51,496 bases of DNA from CAZUXY01 sp964624235 (GCA_964624235.1 CAZUXY010000034.1:1-51496), one strand, 5' to 3'. Positions 1 through 8,621 are shown, counted from the stretch's first letter. Translations and numbers: made by a program. The notes: generated by a model from the letters alone, not told the origin.

Positions 1-40
1 TACATATTAAAGCCGGTAAAATTTTTAGTAACACTGAACC

Positions 41-624
41 ATGCACGAAAAACTGGACATAAATAACATATTATTAGCGGTGATATTCTCTGTATTGGGA
101 ATCATTATACCTGTCCTTTTCCACGCTCTTGGCCTTGGATCGATTTTCCTGCCAATGTACATTCCACTGGCAATCGGTTCATATATGCTGAATGTCAGGA
201 ATGCCGTNNNNNNNNNNTTATCATGGGCATTTCTACTCCTATGTTGTCAGCTTTCATGACAGGGATGCCGCCGTTTTATCCTCCGATAGTTTTTATGATG
301 ATGATACAGCTAGGTGCATTCTGTACTATAATATCATTTTTAACTCACACCGCCAAAAAAAAAACAATAACATCATTGGTTATAGCGGTACTCCTGGACA
401 GGCTTATTCTTACTTCGTTGTATTATGCAGTAATGCCCGCCTTCGGGATTAATACCGGTATGTATACATTATATGAAATAGTAAAAGGATTTCCGGGAAT
501 AATACTGATGTTTGCGGTGGTACCATTGGCGGCGGTTAAATCTGCGGATATAATGAAAAAAAGATCACTCCATCTATTTGAATTGAAGGGAAGCGAGGAT
601 GATGAACACAAGCTCCATGAATGA
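41..624 (+). CDS. ECF transporter substrate-binding (S) component, interrupted by an assembly gap
   Basis: The two halves read as one integral membrane protein of the ECF S-component type. The N-terminal part (41-207) has hydrophobic helices and a Gly-Leu-Gly-Ser-Ile-Phe-Leu-Pro stretch; the C-terminal part (from about 218) continues with STPMLSAFMTGMPP, a signature-like segment of the ECF_trnsprt family, then further helices. Ten Ns at 208-217 separate them. With ten bases the frame breaks; an intact protein needs a true gap length of 2 mod 3 (2, 5, 8 and so on), and alignment to the usual spacing suggests few residues are missing. It should bind the substrate and pair with the T and A components encoded downstream. 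The substrate is unknown: no cobalamin or other riboswitch is visible. The start at 41 has no clear ribosome binding site. Confidence 0.7.
208..217. other. assembly gap (10 N)
   Basis: A run of ten Ns, the usual placeholder for a scaffold join. It falls inside the S-component gene and shifts its frame, so the true number of bases is not ten. Confidence 0.95.
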
Positions 625-1219
625 AAAGATTTCTTATTTCAACCAGAGAGGGCCGAACTGGGATGAGATCGTAGGCAATAATACTGAAAGGTTGTCCCAG
701 ATACGTGATGTTTTTACAATGATAAATATACAGAAAGGTCATAAAGTACTCGATGCAGGATGCGGCAATGGAGTATTGTTTAAATTCATTGAGGAAAAGA
801 CTGGTAGTTCGGGTGAGATTGTTGCAATTGATGCCGCGGAAGCCATGATTTCCAGGGCAAAGAAAATTCATGATGCATATGATAATATTCGATACATTGT
901 AGGAATGCTTGAAAGCGTATATATAGATGAAAATTACTTCAATGCAATTTTATGTTTTTCGATTATTCCGCATGTCGACGATAAAACGGCGGCTTTCATG
1001 AATATGCGGAATTCATTGCGCAGCGACGGACGTCTTTATATTTTCCATCTATCTGACACAAAAACACTGAATGATTTTCATAGTACCATTGATGGTCCCG
1101 TTCGACATGACGTTCTTCCATGCAAAGATGAACTGGAGTTTATGCTGAATACTGCAGGCTTATACATAGCCACCTACATCGATCGTAAGGGACTCAATTT
1201 CATCGAATGTACTAAATGA
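599..1219 (+). CDS. class I SAM-dependent methyltransferase
   Basis: A 206-residue Rossmann-fold methyltransferase. Motif I (VLDAGCGNG, residues 50-58) binds S-adenosylmethionine; an acidic motif II residue follows in EIVAIDAAEAM, and a hydrophobic strand with FSIIPHVDD fits motif IV. It overlaps the end of the S-component gene and its stop overlaps the next start as ATGA, so it is translated within the ECF transporter operon. A purine-rich AAGGGA seven bases upstream supports the first ATG; ATG at 602 or 617 is also possible. Its presence inside a transporter operon is odd. It may modify the imported compound or process it after uptake, but the substrate cannot be read from sequence. Confidence 0.75.
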   Translation: MMNTSSMNEKISYFNQRGPNWDEIVGNNTERLSQIRDVFTMINIQKGHKVLDAGCGNGVLFKFIEEKTGSSGEIVAIDAAEAMISRAKKIHDAYDNIRYIVGMLESVYIDENYFNAILCFSIIPHVDDKTAAFMNMRNSLRSDGRLYIFHLSDTKTLNDFHSTIDGPVRHDVLPCKDELEFMLNTAGLYIATYIDRKGLNFIECTK

Positions 1220-1872
1220 TTACCATACTTAAATGCCTGCTGACTGCCGGGATGGTCATCAGCAGCCTGCTTGTAGAGATATATTTCTATAAAGCAGGGG
1301 TGGCGGTACTGTGCTTGCTAATGTATTCAAAAACAAGATCCTCTATTAAAACAGTTATAAGATCAAATTATGTTATTATGTTTTTTGCATGTGTTTTCAC
1401 GTTTTTCACATTGTTTTCAGGATATCTGAAAGGAAAACCAGATATTGAAACAGCCTTTTATACCTTCTTAAAAATTATACTGGTATTCAACGTTATAAAC
1501 GCCGGGTATCGGTGGGTTGGCAAAAGAGGAATACTGGTCCTGCTGGATATACTGCCTGTATGGCGTATGAAGGTATACCTGCTGCTTCTGATTAAAACAC
1601 TGGCGGTCATATTTAAAACCATTCCGGAATCAATAACCCAGGTTTCTTTGAGACTGCATCCCTCATCATATAGAAAAATAATTATCGCACGATATTATGT
1701 TCAGAATATCATATATAAGGAACTATATACTGTGCAGCACATTCAGACAGCGGCGCATTTGCGTATTACGAATAAAAAAATTGATGTTACATATGATGAA
1801 ACTATGGAACCGGCCGACTTCGTTTTAGTTGTAATATGCGCAGGATTGTTGAGTGCGGGCTTGCTACTGTAA
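1216..1872 (+). CDS. ECF transporter transmembrane (T) component, EcfT/CbiQ-like
   Basis: A 218-residue very hydrophobic protein with several predicted membrane helices in the first ~110 residues, a polar basic segment in the middle (residues ~140-195, including RLHPSSYRK) and a final helix at the C-terminus. This layout fits the EcfT/CbiQ family, whose cytoplasmic coupling helices transmit ATP hydrolysis to the S component. The start overlaps the methyltransferase stop (ATGA), and the ATPase gene follows after 14 bases, which is the main support for the call. The similarity is weaker than for the ATPase, so another polytopic membrane protein cannot be excluded. Confidence 0.6.
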   Translation: MITILKCLLTAGMVISSLLVEIYFYKAGVAVLCLLMYSKTRSSIKTVIRSNYVIMFFACVFTFFTLFSGYLKGKPDIETAFYTFLKIILVFNVINAGYRWVGKRGILVLLDILPVWRMKVYLLLLIKTLAVIFKTIPESITQVSLRLHPSSYRKIIIARYYVQNIIYKELYTVQHIQTAAHLRITNKKIDVTYDETMEPADFVLVVICAGLLSAGLLL

Positions 1873-1886
1873 GGAACTCGTAGAAG

Positions 1887-2579
1887 ATGAAGTCGATAAT
1901 TACAAAGAACCTGAGTTACCGGTATGATGATGGAATCGAGGCGTTGAAAGATGTTTCCATTGAGGTGATGCAAGGTCAAAAAGTAGCGCTTATAGGTAAC
2001 AACGGCAGCGGAAAATCCACATTGCTGTTGAATTTGATGGGACTTCTTGATGGTGACGGCTATATACAGATAGCCGGAATAAACAGGACAAAGACAACCA
2101 TCAACAGTATAAGAAATAAAATCGGGTATCTTTCAGGAAAAATCGAGTATAATTTCATAATGCCTGATTTGATCAATGACGTAATGCTCAGCATGCCGAG
2201 TGAATATGATTTGAACGAGAAGAAAAACAGAGCTGTTCGGTGGCTTGAAAAATTCAATCTACTTTCATACAGGGAAAAAAATCCACTGGAGTTGTCATCC
2301 GGAGAAATGAAAAGGGCGGCCATTGCCGGTATTATGGCGAAGGAACCAGAAATACTGATCCTTGATGAACCGATGAACAACCTTGATCGCCGTAACAGCT
2401 TTGAATTGCTGGAAATATTACAGTCAATAAAATCCACCATGCTGATAGCTACACATCGTAGTTTAATTGTGGATGAACTGGCGACGCATGTTGCGGTTAT
2501 GAACGACGGCCGGTTGACTGGATACTATACTAAAAAAGATGCCGTTAAAATGAAAGAGATCAGGGATTTGTTGTTATAG
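1887..2579 (+). CDS. ECF/cobalt-type transporter ATP-binding (A) component
   Basis: A 230-residue ABC ATPase. Walker A is GNNGSGKST (residues 37-45), the ABC signature is LSSGE (137-141), Walker B is ILILDE (156-161), the D-loop is NNLD and the switch histidine is H190 in ATH. It powers the transporter formed with the T and S components just upstream. The Q-loop region reads IGYLSGKIEYN, so the glutamine of the usual VGLVFQ motif appears replaced, and the signature is LSSGEMKR rather than LSGGQ. Only one ATPase is present, as in dedicated (group I) ECF systems. The start has AAGGAA 11 bases upstream. Confidence 0.88.
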   Translation: MKSIITKNLSYRYDDGIEALKDVSIEVMQGQKVALIGNNGSGKSTLLLNLMGLLDGDGYIQIAGINRTKTTINSIRNKIGYLSGKIEYNFIMPDLINDVMLSMPSEYDLNEKKNRAVRWLEKFNLLSYREKNPLELSSGEMKRAAIAGIMAKEPEILILDEPMNNLDRRNSFELLEILQSIKSTMLIATHRSLIVDELATHVAVMNDGRLTGYYTKKDAVKMKEIRDLLL

Positions 2580-2595
2580 TAATTCTTAAGAATTA
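2580..2595. repeat. perfect 16-bp palindrome after the ATPase stop
   Basis: TAATTCTTAAGAATTA is its own reverse complement and begins right after the stop codon of the ATPase gene. It may be a protein-binding site or just part of the 3' end; no function is shown. Confidence 0.4.
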
Positions 2596-2616
2596 CTCGG
2601 GAGATGATTATAAAAA

Positions 2617-2652
2617 AACAAAAGGAAACACATAATGGTATTTCCTTTTGTT
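2617..2652. terminator. bidirectional terminator between ATPase and TonB receptor
   Basis: A 12-bp stem, arms 2617-2628 and 2641-2652 around a 12-base loop. A run of As (from 2612) lies on the left, giving a U-tract for the minus-strand receptor transcript; the right side is T-rich. It separates two convergent genes. Confidence 0.75.
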
Positions 2653-2679
2653 GTCGGATGTGAAAACGCAACGGACAGT

Positions 2680-4599
2680 CTACAATGTTGCGCTAATACC
2701 GCCAAGTACGGTAAATCCCGGCATGGAATAATAACCGCTGCTGTAATATGTTGAGTAGTCCTTATCGGTTATATTGTTGAAATTGATGAAGACCCGATAG
2801 CGCTTCAAAAATGAACAGGCAATTTTGGCGTTAAGGATAAAGTACTCATCAAGAGAAACGGTCCCTGCGCTGTCATGGTATATATCATTTACGTATTCTC
2901 CGTTAAGAGCAACATATAGATTATAACCTTCGAAAGATATACCGGTCAATAGCTTATGCCGCGGTACATAGGGAAGTTTTTCACTTTTATACTCATTATC
3001 TATAAACGAATATCCAACCTGCAGACCGATCATCTTAATTACATTATATTTCAGCGTGGCTTCAATACCATTGTATGTGTATTCATCGGTATTAGTCCAT
3101 CCAGTACCTGACTTGATGATTTTGTTATCAGCGATGATGTGATAACCGGTAATATCAAGACTAAGATCATTTATGGGAGTCAGTTCGATCCCGGCATCGT
3201 AGGACATAAAAATTTCAGGGTCGAGATCATCATTGGGAACTTCAGCCGGAAACATCTTTATATAGAGTTGACGCAGATTGGGCAGGTTGAATCCGCGCGC
3301 CACACTGCTGTGAATTTTGTAGTATTGAGTAGGGTTGATAATAAGACCGGCCTGCCAGGCGGTAAACCCGCCGAATTTTGAATCGTTAGTATATCGAATA
3401 CCGGCGGAAACAGTAAAAGCATCAAGAAACCGTTGATCCACAAGACAGAAGACAGAAGCATCGGTAAGATATTTGTCCTTTACGAAATAAACATCGGTGA
3501 CTAGATTTTTCGATGAACCACCCCACTTGCGTACATCTATACCGAGTGTAATCTTATTACCCTTCATTAACTTGGCAGATTCAATAATACGAACTCCATA
3601 AAGATTATCGTCATGTTCGTATGAATCGGTGTTTGTAGGATAACGTTCAGCTTCATGATGGCCGTTATTGTAAAACAGGTGCATCATCCCATCGAACTTA
3701 TCATAATTATTCAGTACATTCAAAGAGATTCCCATGCGAAGGATGTCGAAATATTCAAGCGTATCGGTGGCAGCCCCGTCTGGGCCCGGGTCATGTATTT
3801 CCTGTTTCATCAGGAAAGCGTTCATACCGGCGTACCAATGTTTGCCAAGATCGAATCCGAACCGGAACGTACCATTGTGATTAAGATATCTGGAATCAAC
3901 CTCTTTACCGTTAGGAGCAGTCTGATCGTGATGTCCATCGGTGCGCTGAAAATTGTATGAAAGACCGTAATCGAATATACCGATTTTGCCCTGGTGTAAA
4001 AGGTAATCGTCGGTAGTGTTATAACTGCCGTAGGACCCGCTCAACTCGGTGGAGTAACCCTCATTTTCCTGACGTTTTGTGATAATATTAACCACACCAC
4101 CCAGTGCGCCTGATCCATACAGAACCGGTTGAGGGCCGTGAAGTACCTCGATACGATCGATATTTTTCATGGTGAAGATGTCCGCGATAGGATGATTCAT
4201 AATAGAAGTAGTGGTATCGAGACCATTAATCAGGAATGGTACACCGGTGGTGGGACCCCATCCGGATTTACCTATACCTCTGATGGACATGACGGCGGCT
4301 CCGCTGTTGGAAACCCCAAAACCCATGACGCGGTTGTTGCCGGTATAAAAGCTTGGAATAGTATTATTTATAACGTTTACAAGGTCGGTTTTTGTGGATT
4401 TTTTCACGTCCTTATCGGTAAGTATGGTAGTGACACCCGGTTGTTCTCTTTTATCCTTTACAATTATTTCTTTTGACACAAATACTTTTGATTTTTCCAC
4501 CTCTTCTTTCATTTTATCAACTTCTGTTGTTTCCTGAGCATACAAAGAATTGCCGAGGAATATGAGAATTGCAAAAGCAATGATGCGAAAAGATTTCAT
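2680..4599 (-). CDS. TonB-dependent outer-membrane receptor
   Basis: A 639-residue receptor. The start was placed at 4599 because TGGAGG precedes it and a clean signal peptide follows (MKSFRIIAFAILIFLGNSLYAQ); a longer reading to 4668 adds 23 residues before this. A TonB-box-like EIIVKDK lies in the mature N-terminus. The plug domain holds SIRGIG, INGLDT and IEVLHGPQPVLYGSGALGG, typical of the family, followed by a barrel of alternating Tyr/Phe-rich strands. The C-terminus ends in Leu rather than the usual Phe. It converges on the ECF operon with a shared terminator, so it may import the same substrate across the outer membrane; siderophore, corrinoid or another metal chelate are all possible. 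Confidence 0.9.
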   Translation of the reverse strand: MKSFRIIAFAILIFLGNSLYAQETTEVDKMKEEVEKSKVFVSKEIIVKDKREQPGVTTILTDKDVKKSTKTDLVNVINNTIPSFYTGNNRVMGFGVSNSGAAVMSIRGIGKSGWGPTTGVPFLINGLDTTTSIMNHPIADIFTMKNIDRIEVLHGPQPVLYGSGALGGVVNIITKRQENEGYSTELSGSYGSYNTTDDYLLHQGKIGIFDYGLSYNFQRTDGHHDQTAPNGKEVDSRYLNHNGTFRFGFDLGKHWYAGMNAFLMKQEIHDPGPDGAATDTLEYFDILRMGISLNVLNNYDKFDGMMHLFYNNGHHEAERYPTNTDSYEHDDNLYGVRIIESAKLMKGNKITLGIDVRKWGGSSKNLVTDVYFVKDKYLTDASVFCLVDQRFLDAFTVSAGIRYTNDSKFGGFTAWQAGLIINPTQYYKIHSSVARGFNLPNLRQLYIKMFPAEVPNDDLDPEIFMSYDAGIELTPINDLSLDITGYHIIADNKIIKSGTGWTNTDEYTYNGIEATLKYNVIKMIGLQVGYSFIDNEYKSEKLPYVPRHKLLTGISFEGYNLYVALNGEYVNDIYHDSAGTVSLDEYFILNAKIACSFLKRYRVFINFNNITDKDYSTYYSSGYYSMPGFTVLGGISATL

Positions 4600-4944
4600 T
4601 AATTCCTCCAACACAGGATTGATAACCAGCAACAGTAGCACAAATATAATAATAGTAGCATATGTCAATAAATAAATTTATATTTTTATCTGTGTACATT
4701 GGAGCAAAATTCTGACGAATAATTGAATTATTATAATTTTCCGATTATCAAACAAAAGTTGCTTTTTCGAGGTTTAAGATGATTAAGAAAAATATTATTT
4801 TAATGAAAACAGATGAAACATGAGGAAATACAGAAAACACTGATGCAATTCACGTCATGGAATCCAAATAATGTGTTGACGATAGCATTTTTCGGGATGA
4901 TTTCTTTTAACAAGGCAGATGAAGCAATTATACAGTGTATCTGA
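4600..4944. other. AT-rich divergent intergenic region
   Basis: 345 bases between the divergent TonB receptor and rlmN. It is strongly AT-rich and must hold both promoters. The receptor's GGAGG lies at 4604-4608. I looked for a cobalamin riboswitch, a Fur-like palindrome and an RNA gene and saw none. Confidence 0.6.
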
Positions 4945-5997
4945 ATGAATAAGGAATTTATTAAAAACCTTTCAATAGACGAAGCTGAAGCCCTGTTTAC
5001 GTCACTGGGTGAAAAAAAGTACAGGGCCAGACAGCTGTACAGCTGGCTCTATGAAATAAATGTAGATTCATTTATGGATATGACCAATTTCTCGAAAAGG
5101 CTGAGGGAGAGCCTGGACGAAAACTTCATAATTCAGGCACTGGCGCTGGAAGACCGAATGGTATCTGAAATAGACGGTACTGAAAAGTACCTGTTCAAAA
5201 CAATGGACGGTCATTATATCGAGTCTGTGCTTATAAAAAATGAGGGTTCTGATGAGGGCAGACTCACTGTCTGTGTATCGTCACAGGTCGGCTGTGCCAT
5301 GGGGTGCAGGTTTTGTGAAACCGCAAAAATCGGGTTCAGAAGAAACCTTGAAGTGGCAGAGATACTGGACCAGTTGAGTCAGGTGAGAAGATATTCAGGA
5401 CTTCGCAACAATAATATTGTTTTTATGGGTATGGGTGAACCGTTTAAGAATTATGAAAATGTACTGAAGGCATCGGACATTATGAATTATTCTTTCGGTT
5501 TTCATATTTCCGTAAGAAAGATTACTATATCGACATGCGGCATTCACAAGGGTATTGAAAGGTTCATAGACGAGAAAAGACCGTATAATCTTGCGATATC
5601 ACTGAATGATACCGATCCGGAGAAGAGAAAAGCGTTAATGCCCGTGGAGAAAATAAATCCTGTTATGGAAATCGCACGAATGCTGGAAAATAAATTCCCC
5701 GCTTCCAGAAACCGGCTTACCGTTGAATATGTCATGCGAAAGGATAATATTTCACAGGAAGACGCGAAAAGTCTGAAAAAAATGTTCCGATTTAACAGAA
5801 TTAAACTGAACCTTATACCACTCAATCCCGGAGATCATGGTCTGCCTTTACCGGATAAGGATGAAATGGACAGGTTCATAAAAGAACTGGAAATTATGAA
5901 CGTACCGATTTCGGTAAGAAAAAGCACAGGAAAAGATATCGGCGGGGCATGCGGGCAGCTTTCCGGGAAGAAGTATAATAAATCGGTAATTCGCTGA
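4945..5997 (+). CDS. rlmN: 23S rRNA (adenine(2503)-C(2))-methyltransferase RlmN
   Basis: A 350-residue radical-SAM methyltransferase that methylates C2 of A2503 in 23S rRNA and, in many bacteria, A37 of some tRNAs. The radical-SAM cluster motif CAMGCRFC gives Cys117, Cys121 and Cys124. The second catalytic cysteine is Cys336 in GGACGQL. The GMGEPF motif and the ISTCGI and LAISLND segments are characteristic of RlmN/Cfr. The length matches the family. No strong ribosome binding site precedes the ATG. The RlmN/Cfr split cannot be settled absolutely by eye, but the length and motifs favour RlmN. It lies alone between the receptor and the short-chain dehydrogenase gene. Confidence 0.93.
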   Translation: MNKEFIKNLSIDEAEALFTSLGEKKYRARQLYSWLYEINVDSFMDMTNFSKRLRESLDENFIIQALALEDRMVSEIDGTEKYLFKTMDGHYIESVLIKNEGSDEGRLTVCVSSQVGCAMGCRFCETAKIGFRRNLEVAEILDQLSQVRRYSGLRNNNIVFMGMGEPFKNYENVLKASDIMNYSFGFHISVRKITISTCGIHKGIERFIDEKRPYNLAISLNDTDPEKRKALMPVEKINPVMEIARMLENKFPASRNRLTVEYVMRKDNISQEDAKSLKKMFRFNRIKLNLIPLNPGDHGLPLPDKDEMDRFIKELEIMNVPISVRKSTGKDIGGACGQLSGKKYNKSVIR

Positions 5998-6109
5998 GGT
6001 TTTTACATGAAGTACAAAACATGTTAATTGGTAATTCCGATTGAGATACATATGAAATGCCGTGTGATGCTGTGGTTCATTTCAATGTCAGGGTGGAGTG
6101 AGTATCCCG

Positions 6110-6943
6110 ATGAAAAAACTTAATGATAAAACAGTGCTAATTACCGGTGCGGCGTCGGGAATAGGCAAGCTTATGGCATTAAGGTTCGCACAAGAGGGCT
6201 CCCGGACTGCGCTTGTGGATGTTAATTCAAAGGGGATACGGTTAACGGAAAAGGACGTCAGTAAAACAGGTTCGGAAGTTCGGGGGTATCTTTGCGACAT
6301 TACCAAACAGAAGGAAGTAGTGTCAACAATCAAGAATGTAAAAAAAGATTTTAAACATGTCGATATACTGGTGAATAATGCCGGAATAGTCTGCGGTAAG
6401 AATTTCCTGGATATGACTTTCGATGAATTCAAAAAAACAATGGAAGTAAATTTTTTCGGTCATGCCGTTTTCACCCGATTGATCCTGCCCGACATGATTG
6501 ACAGGAACTCCGGCCATATAGTCAATATAGCTTCATCTGCAGGCTTCCTGGGCATGCCCAGAATGACCGACTATAATGCCAGCAAGTTCGCGGAAGTGGG
6601 ATTCAGCGATGCATTAAGACGGGAACTGAAAAAACAGGGATGTGAAGGGGTAAAACTCACCTGTGTGTGCCCCTATGTAATTAATACGGGTATGTTCAAG
6701 GGTTTCAATCCGTTACGTTTAAATCCGGTACTGAAACCGGAGTATGTTGCAGACAGAATTGTAGATGCGGTGAAAAGAGAAAAACCGTATTTGCTCCTGC
6801 CGGGATCTGTGTATCTCACCCTGATATTGCGTCTGCTTCCGGTGATTTTTCAGGATTGGATGGTTAAAATAATGGGCGCAAGCAATGCAATGGATAATTA
6901 TATCGGCAGAGGACAGGAGGGAGGGAATGAAGATATCAATTGA
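6110..6943 (+). CDS. short-chain dehydrogenase/reductase (SDR)
   Basis: A 277-residue classical SDR. The Rossmann motif TGAASGIG is at residues 12-19, NNAG stabilises the sheet, and the catalytic residues are the Ser of IASSAG, and Tyr and Lys in YNASK. The C-terminal third is longer and hydrophobic (LLLPGSVYLTLILRLLP), as in membrane-associated retinol dehydrogenase-like or lipid-active SDRs. The start at 6110 is chosen because GGAG lies 11 bases upstream; an in-frame GTG at 6098 would add four residues but has no spacing for a ribosome binding site. The 3' end overlaps the next gene by 17 bases. The substrate is unknown. Confidence 0.88.
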   Translation: MKKLNDKTVLITGAASGIGKLMALRFAQEGSRTALVDVNSKGIRLTEKDVSKTGSEVRGYLCDITKQKEVVSTIKNVKKDFKHVDILVNNAGIVCGKNFLDMTFDEFKKTMEVNFFGHAVFTRLILPDMIDRNSGHIVNIASSAGFLGMPRMTDYNASKFAEVGFSDALRRELKKQGCEGVKLTCVCPYVINTGMFKGFNPLRLNPVLKPEYVADRIVDAVKREKPYLLLPGSVYLTLILRLLPVIFQDWMVKIMGASNAMDNYIGRGQEGGNEDIN

Positions 6944-7313
6944 TAAAATAAAAGCGGGAAAGCGCATGAGGTCTGATCTTGGTGATATCAATGAGTTGAA
7001 AGAATCTATGAGAAAATACGGACTTATAGCACCGATTACGCTTTCGCAGAAATTGGAGTTACTGGCAGGGTATAGAAGACTGAAGGCCGCACAGGAACTG
7101 GGGTGGTCGGAGATTGAGTGCAATATAGTAACTGCAAGAACTGCTTTAGAAAAACTTGAAATCGAAGTGGATGAAAACATTTTAAGAAAAAACTTCAATC
7201 AGGATGAACTGGAAAAAATCCGGAAGAAAAAAGAGGAACTTCAGGCCGGTGGGATCATGAAACTGTATTATCTGCTTCGATCATTTTGGAACTGGTTAAA
7301 GTCACTATTCTGA
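6927..7313 (+). CDS. small ParB/sulfiredoxin-fold (ParB_N-like) protein
   Basis: A 128-residue protein with a single ParB/Srx-type domain: an N-terminal 'main residues plus I-x-P-I' pattern (YGLIAPITLS) followed by LLAGYRRLKAAQELGW, the GxRR-type motif of the ParB nucleotide-binding fold. No helix-turn-helix DNA-binding domain follows. After a charged coiled-coil-like helix (residues ~85-110) the protein ends in an aromatic-rich helix (YYLLRSFWNWLKSLF) that could sit at the membrane surface. The ATG at 6927 has a strong GGAGGGAGGGA upstream and lies inside the SDR gene, so the two are co-translated. There is no parA nearby, so chromosome partition is unlikely; function unknown. Confidence 0.7.
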   Translation: MKISIDKIKAGKRMRSDLGDINELKESMRKYGLIAPITLSQKLELLAGYRRLKAAQELGWSEIECNIVTARTALEKLEIEVDENILRKNFNQDELEKIRKKKEELQAGGIMKLYYLLRSFWNWLKSLF

Positions 7314-7455
7314 ATCCGACTAACAATAGAAATCAACTTAGTTTCAGCACATCGTTGGAAATGGTGTATTTTATTATTAAATCAGCAGAATAAGTCATTT
7401 TTGATACTGATACTGGTTATATGAATAAAAGCAATCGTCGAATGAGGTAAGAACA

Positions 7456-8043
7456 ATGCCTGATAAAACGGAAACCGTAGATATCCGTGGATATTCATGT
7501 CCAATAACCATGCCAATGGTGTCCAGGAGAATGAACAGGATAGCTGAAGGTGAGATCGTTGACGTGGTTTTCGACGATTCAAAAATGGGAAATGAGCTGG
7601 AACAGTGGTGTGATGAAACGGGAAACCGAATAATAAAACGGAATAGACATGAAGAATACTACAGTTTTCTTATTGTAAAAGGGAGCGGTTATAAAGGGAA
7701 AGCGATATTTTCTCAAATGCTTTTTATACTGACAGGCGTACGTCTGCACTTTATAAAAATATTGCACAAGTTAAAACCGGGCAAAAAAATCAGTTATCTC
7801 ATAACATTTGTATCTATTCCTGAAGGATTAAGAGCGGAAAAATGGCTTGATGAAAAAGGAGAAAAAGAACATACTGCTTTACCTGTACCTGCCGATATCA
7901 CAGCTCATTGCGGTGTGGTGCTTGGTTTTAAAGAAAGAGATTCGGCGGAAAGGATTTTCAGGTTACTTCAGGAACATGCATTCGGCGTAGAAGAGATTTA
8001 CTTTATAAACAATGAATCCAGCATACCCCTGGAAAGGTCCTGA
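7456..8043 (+). CDS. TusA-like / DUF3343 fusion, probable sulfur-carrier protein
   Basis: A 195-residue protein with two recognisable parts. Residues ~7-60 form a TusA/SirA-like domain with DIRGYSCP, whose Cys15 matches the persulfide-carrying cysteine; the second proline of CPxP is replaced (CPIT). Residues ~110-190 resemble DUF3343, with AEKWL, PVPADITAHCGVVLGF and a second conserved-looking cysteine. A basic, partly hydrophobic linker joins them. Both families are known from sulfur and selenium trafficking. The gene lies two genes upstream of dsrC with a good GAGGT ribosome binding site, so delivery of sulfane sulfur to or from the Dsr system is a reasonable inference, not a demonstrated role. 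Confidence 0.75.
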   Translation: MPDKTETVDIRGYSCPITMPMVSRRMNRIAEGEIVDVVFDDSKMGNELEQWCDETGNRIIKRNRHEEYYSFLIVKGSGYKGKAIFSQMLFILTGVRLHFIKILHKLKPGKKISYLITFVSIPEGLRAEKWLDEKGEKEHTALPVPADITAHCGVVLGFKERDSAERIFRLLQEHAFGVEEIYFINNESSIPLERS

Positions 8044-8114
8044 TATTTTTGTAGTATCGATAACACTGAGATTTGTTTTGTATCGCATAAATCCCGCATG
8101 AAAAGGAGCGTTAT

Positions 8115-8621
8115 ATGTCCGTAGAACAGACACTGGTATTGATAAAACCTGATGGTTTAAAAAAATCGCTGACTGGAAATATATTGAGCAGATTGTCCGA
8201 AGGAAAACTGATTATCATTGGCGCAAAAGTTGTAAGAGTGTCAAGGGAACTGGCGATAAAACATTATGAACATTTAATAGGAAAACCTTTTTTTGAGGAA
8301 CTCATAAATTATCTCATGGGTGAGATACACGATACACGCAGGGTGATGGCACTTATTTATTACGGAGAAGGTGCAATCAGAAAAATAAGAGACATTGTAG
8401 GAGAAACGAATCCGGAAGAAGCAAACCCGGTATCAATAAGAGGGGCCTATGGCCGTATAACCACCACCGGTGTTTTTGAGAATATAGTACACGCATCATC
8501 AAGTCTGGAAGATGCGGAGAAAGAAATAAAGTTGTGGTTCAAGCCGGAAGAGATTGTGGAAAAATTATATCCAACAAAAGAAGTCAATCTCAATAATGTG
8601 AAGAGTCAGGTGTGGGCCTAA
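8115..8621 (+). CDS. ndk: nucleoside-diphosphate kinase
   Basis: A 168-residue Ndk-family protein that transfers the gamma phosphate of ATP to NDPs through a phosphohistidine. The active-site histidine is His126 in NIVHASSSLEDAEKEI, close to the classical NxxHGSDSxExAxxEI signature; KPDG near the N-terminus and VGETNPEEANP with IRGAYGR match nucleotide-binding segments. It is about 20-30 residues longer than usual, with an extra C-terminal tail and GAYG where GDFG is typical, so it is a divergent member. AAAAGGAG precedes the start. It sits between the TusA-DUF3343 gene and dsrC; no link of Ndk to sulfite reduction is known, so this may be simple proximity. Confidence 0.85.
   Translation: MSVEQTLVLIKPDGLKKSLTGNILSRLSEGKLIIIGAKVVRVSRELAIKHYEHLIGKPFFEELINYLMGEIHDTRRVMALIYYGEGAIRKIRDIVGETNPEEANPVSIRGAYGRITTTGVFENIVHASSSLEDAEKEIKLWFKPEEIVEKLYPTKEVNLNNVKSQVWA

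Noticed and set aside
4600..4944. Cobalamin riboswitch before the TonB receptor or ECF operon
   Set aside because: No B12-box-like sequence was found in either upstream region.
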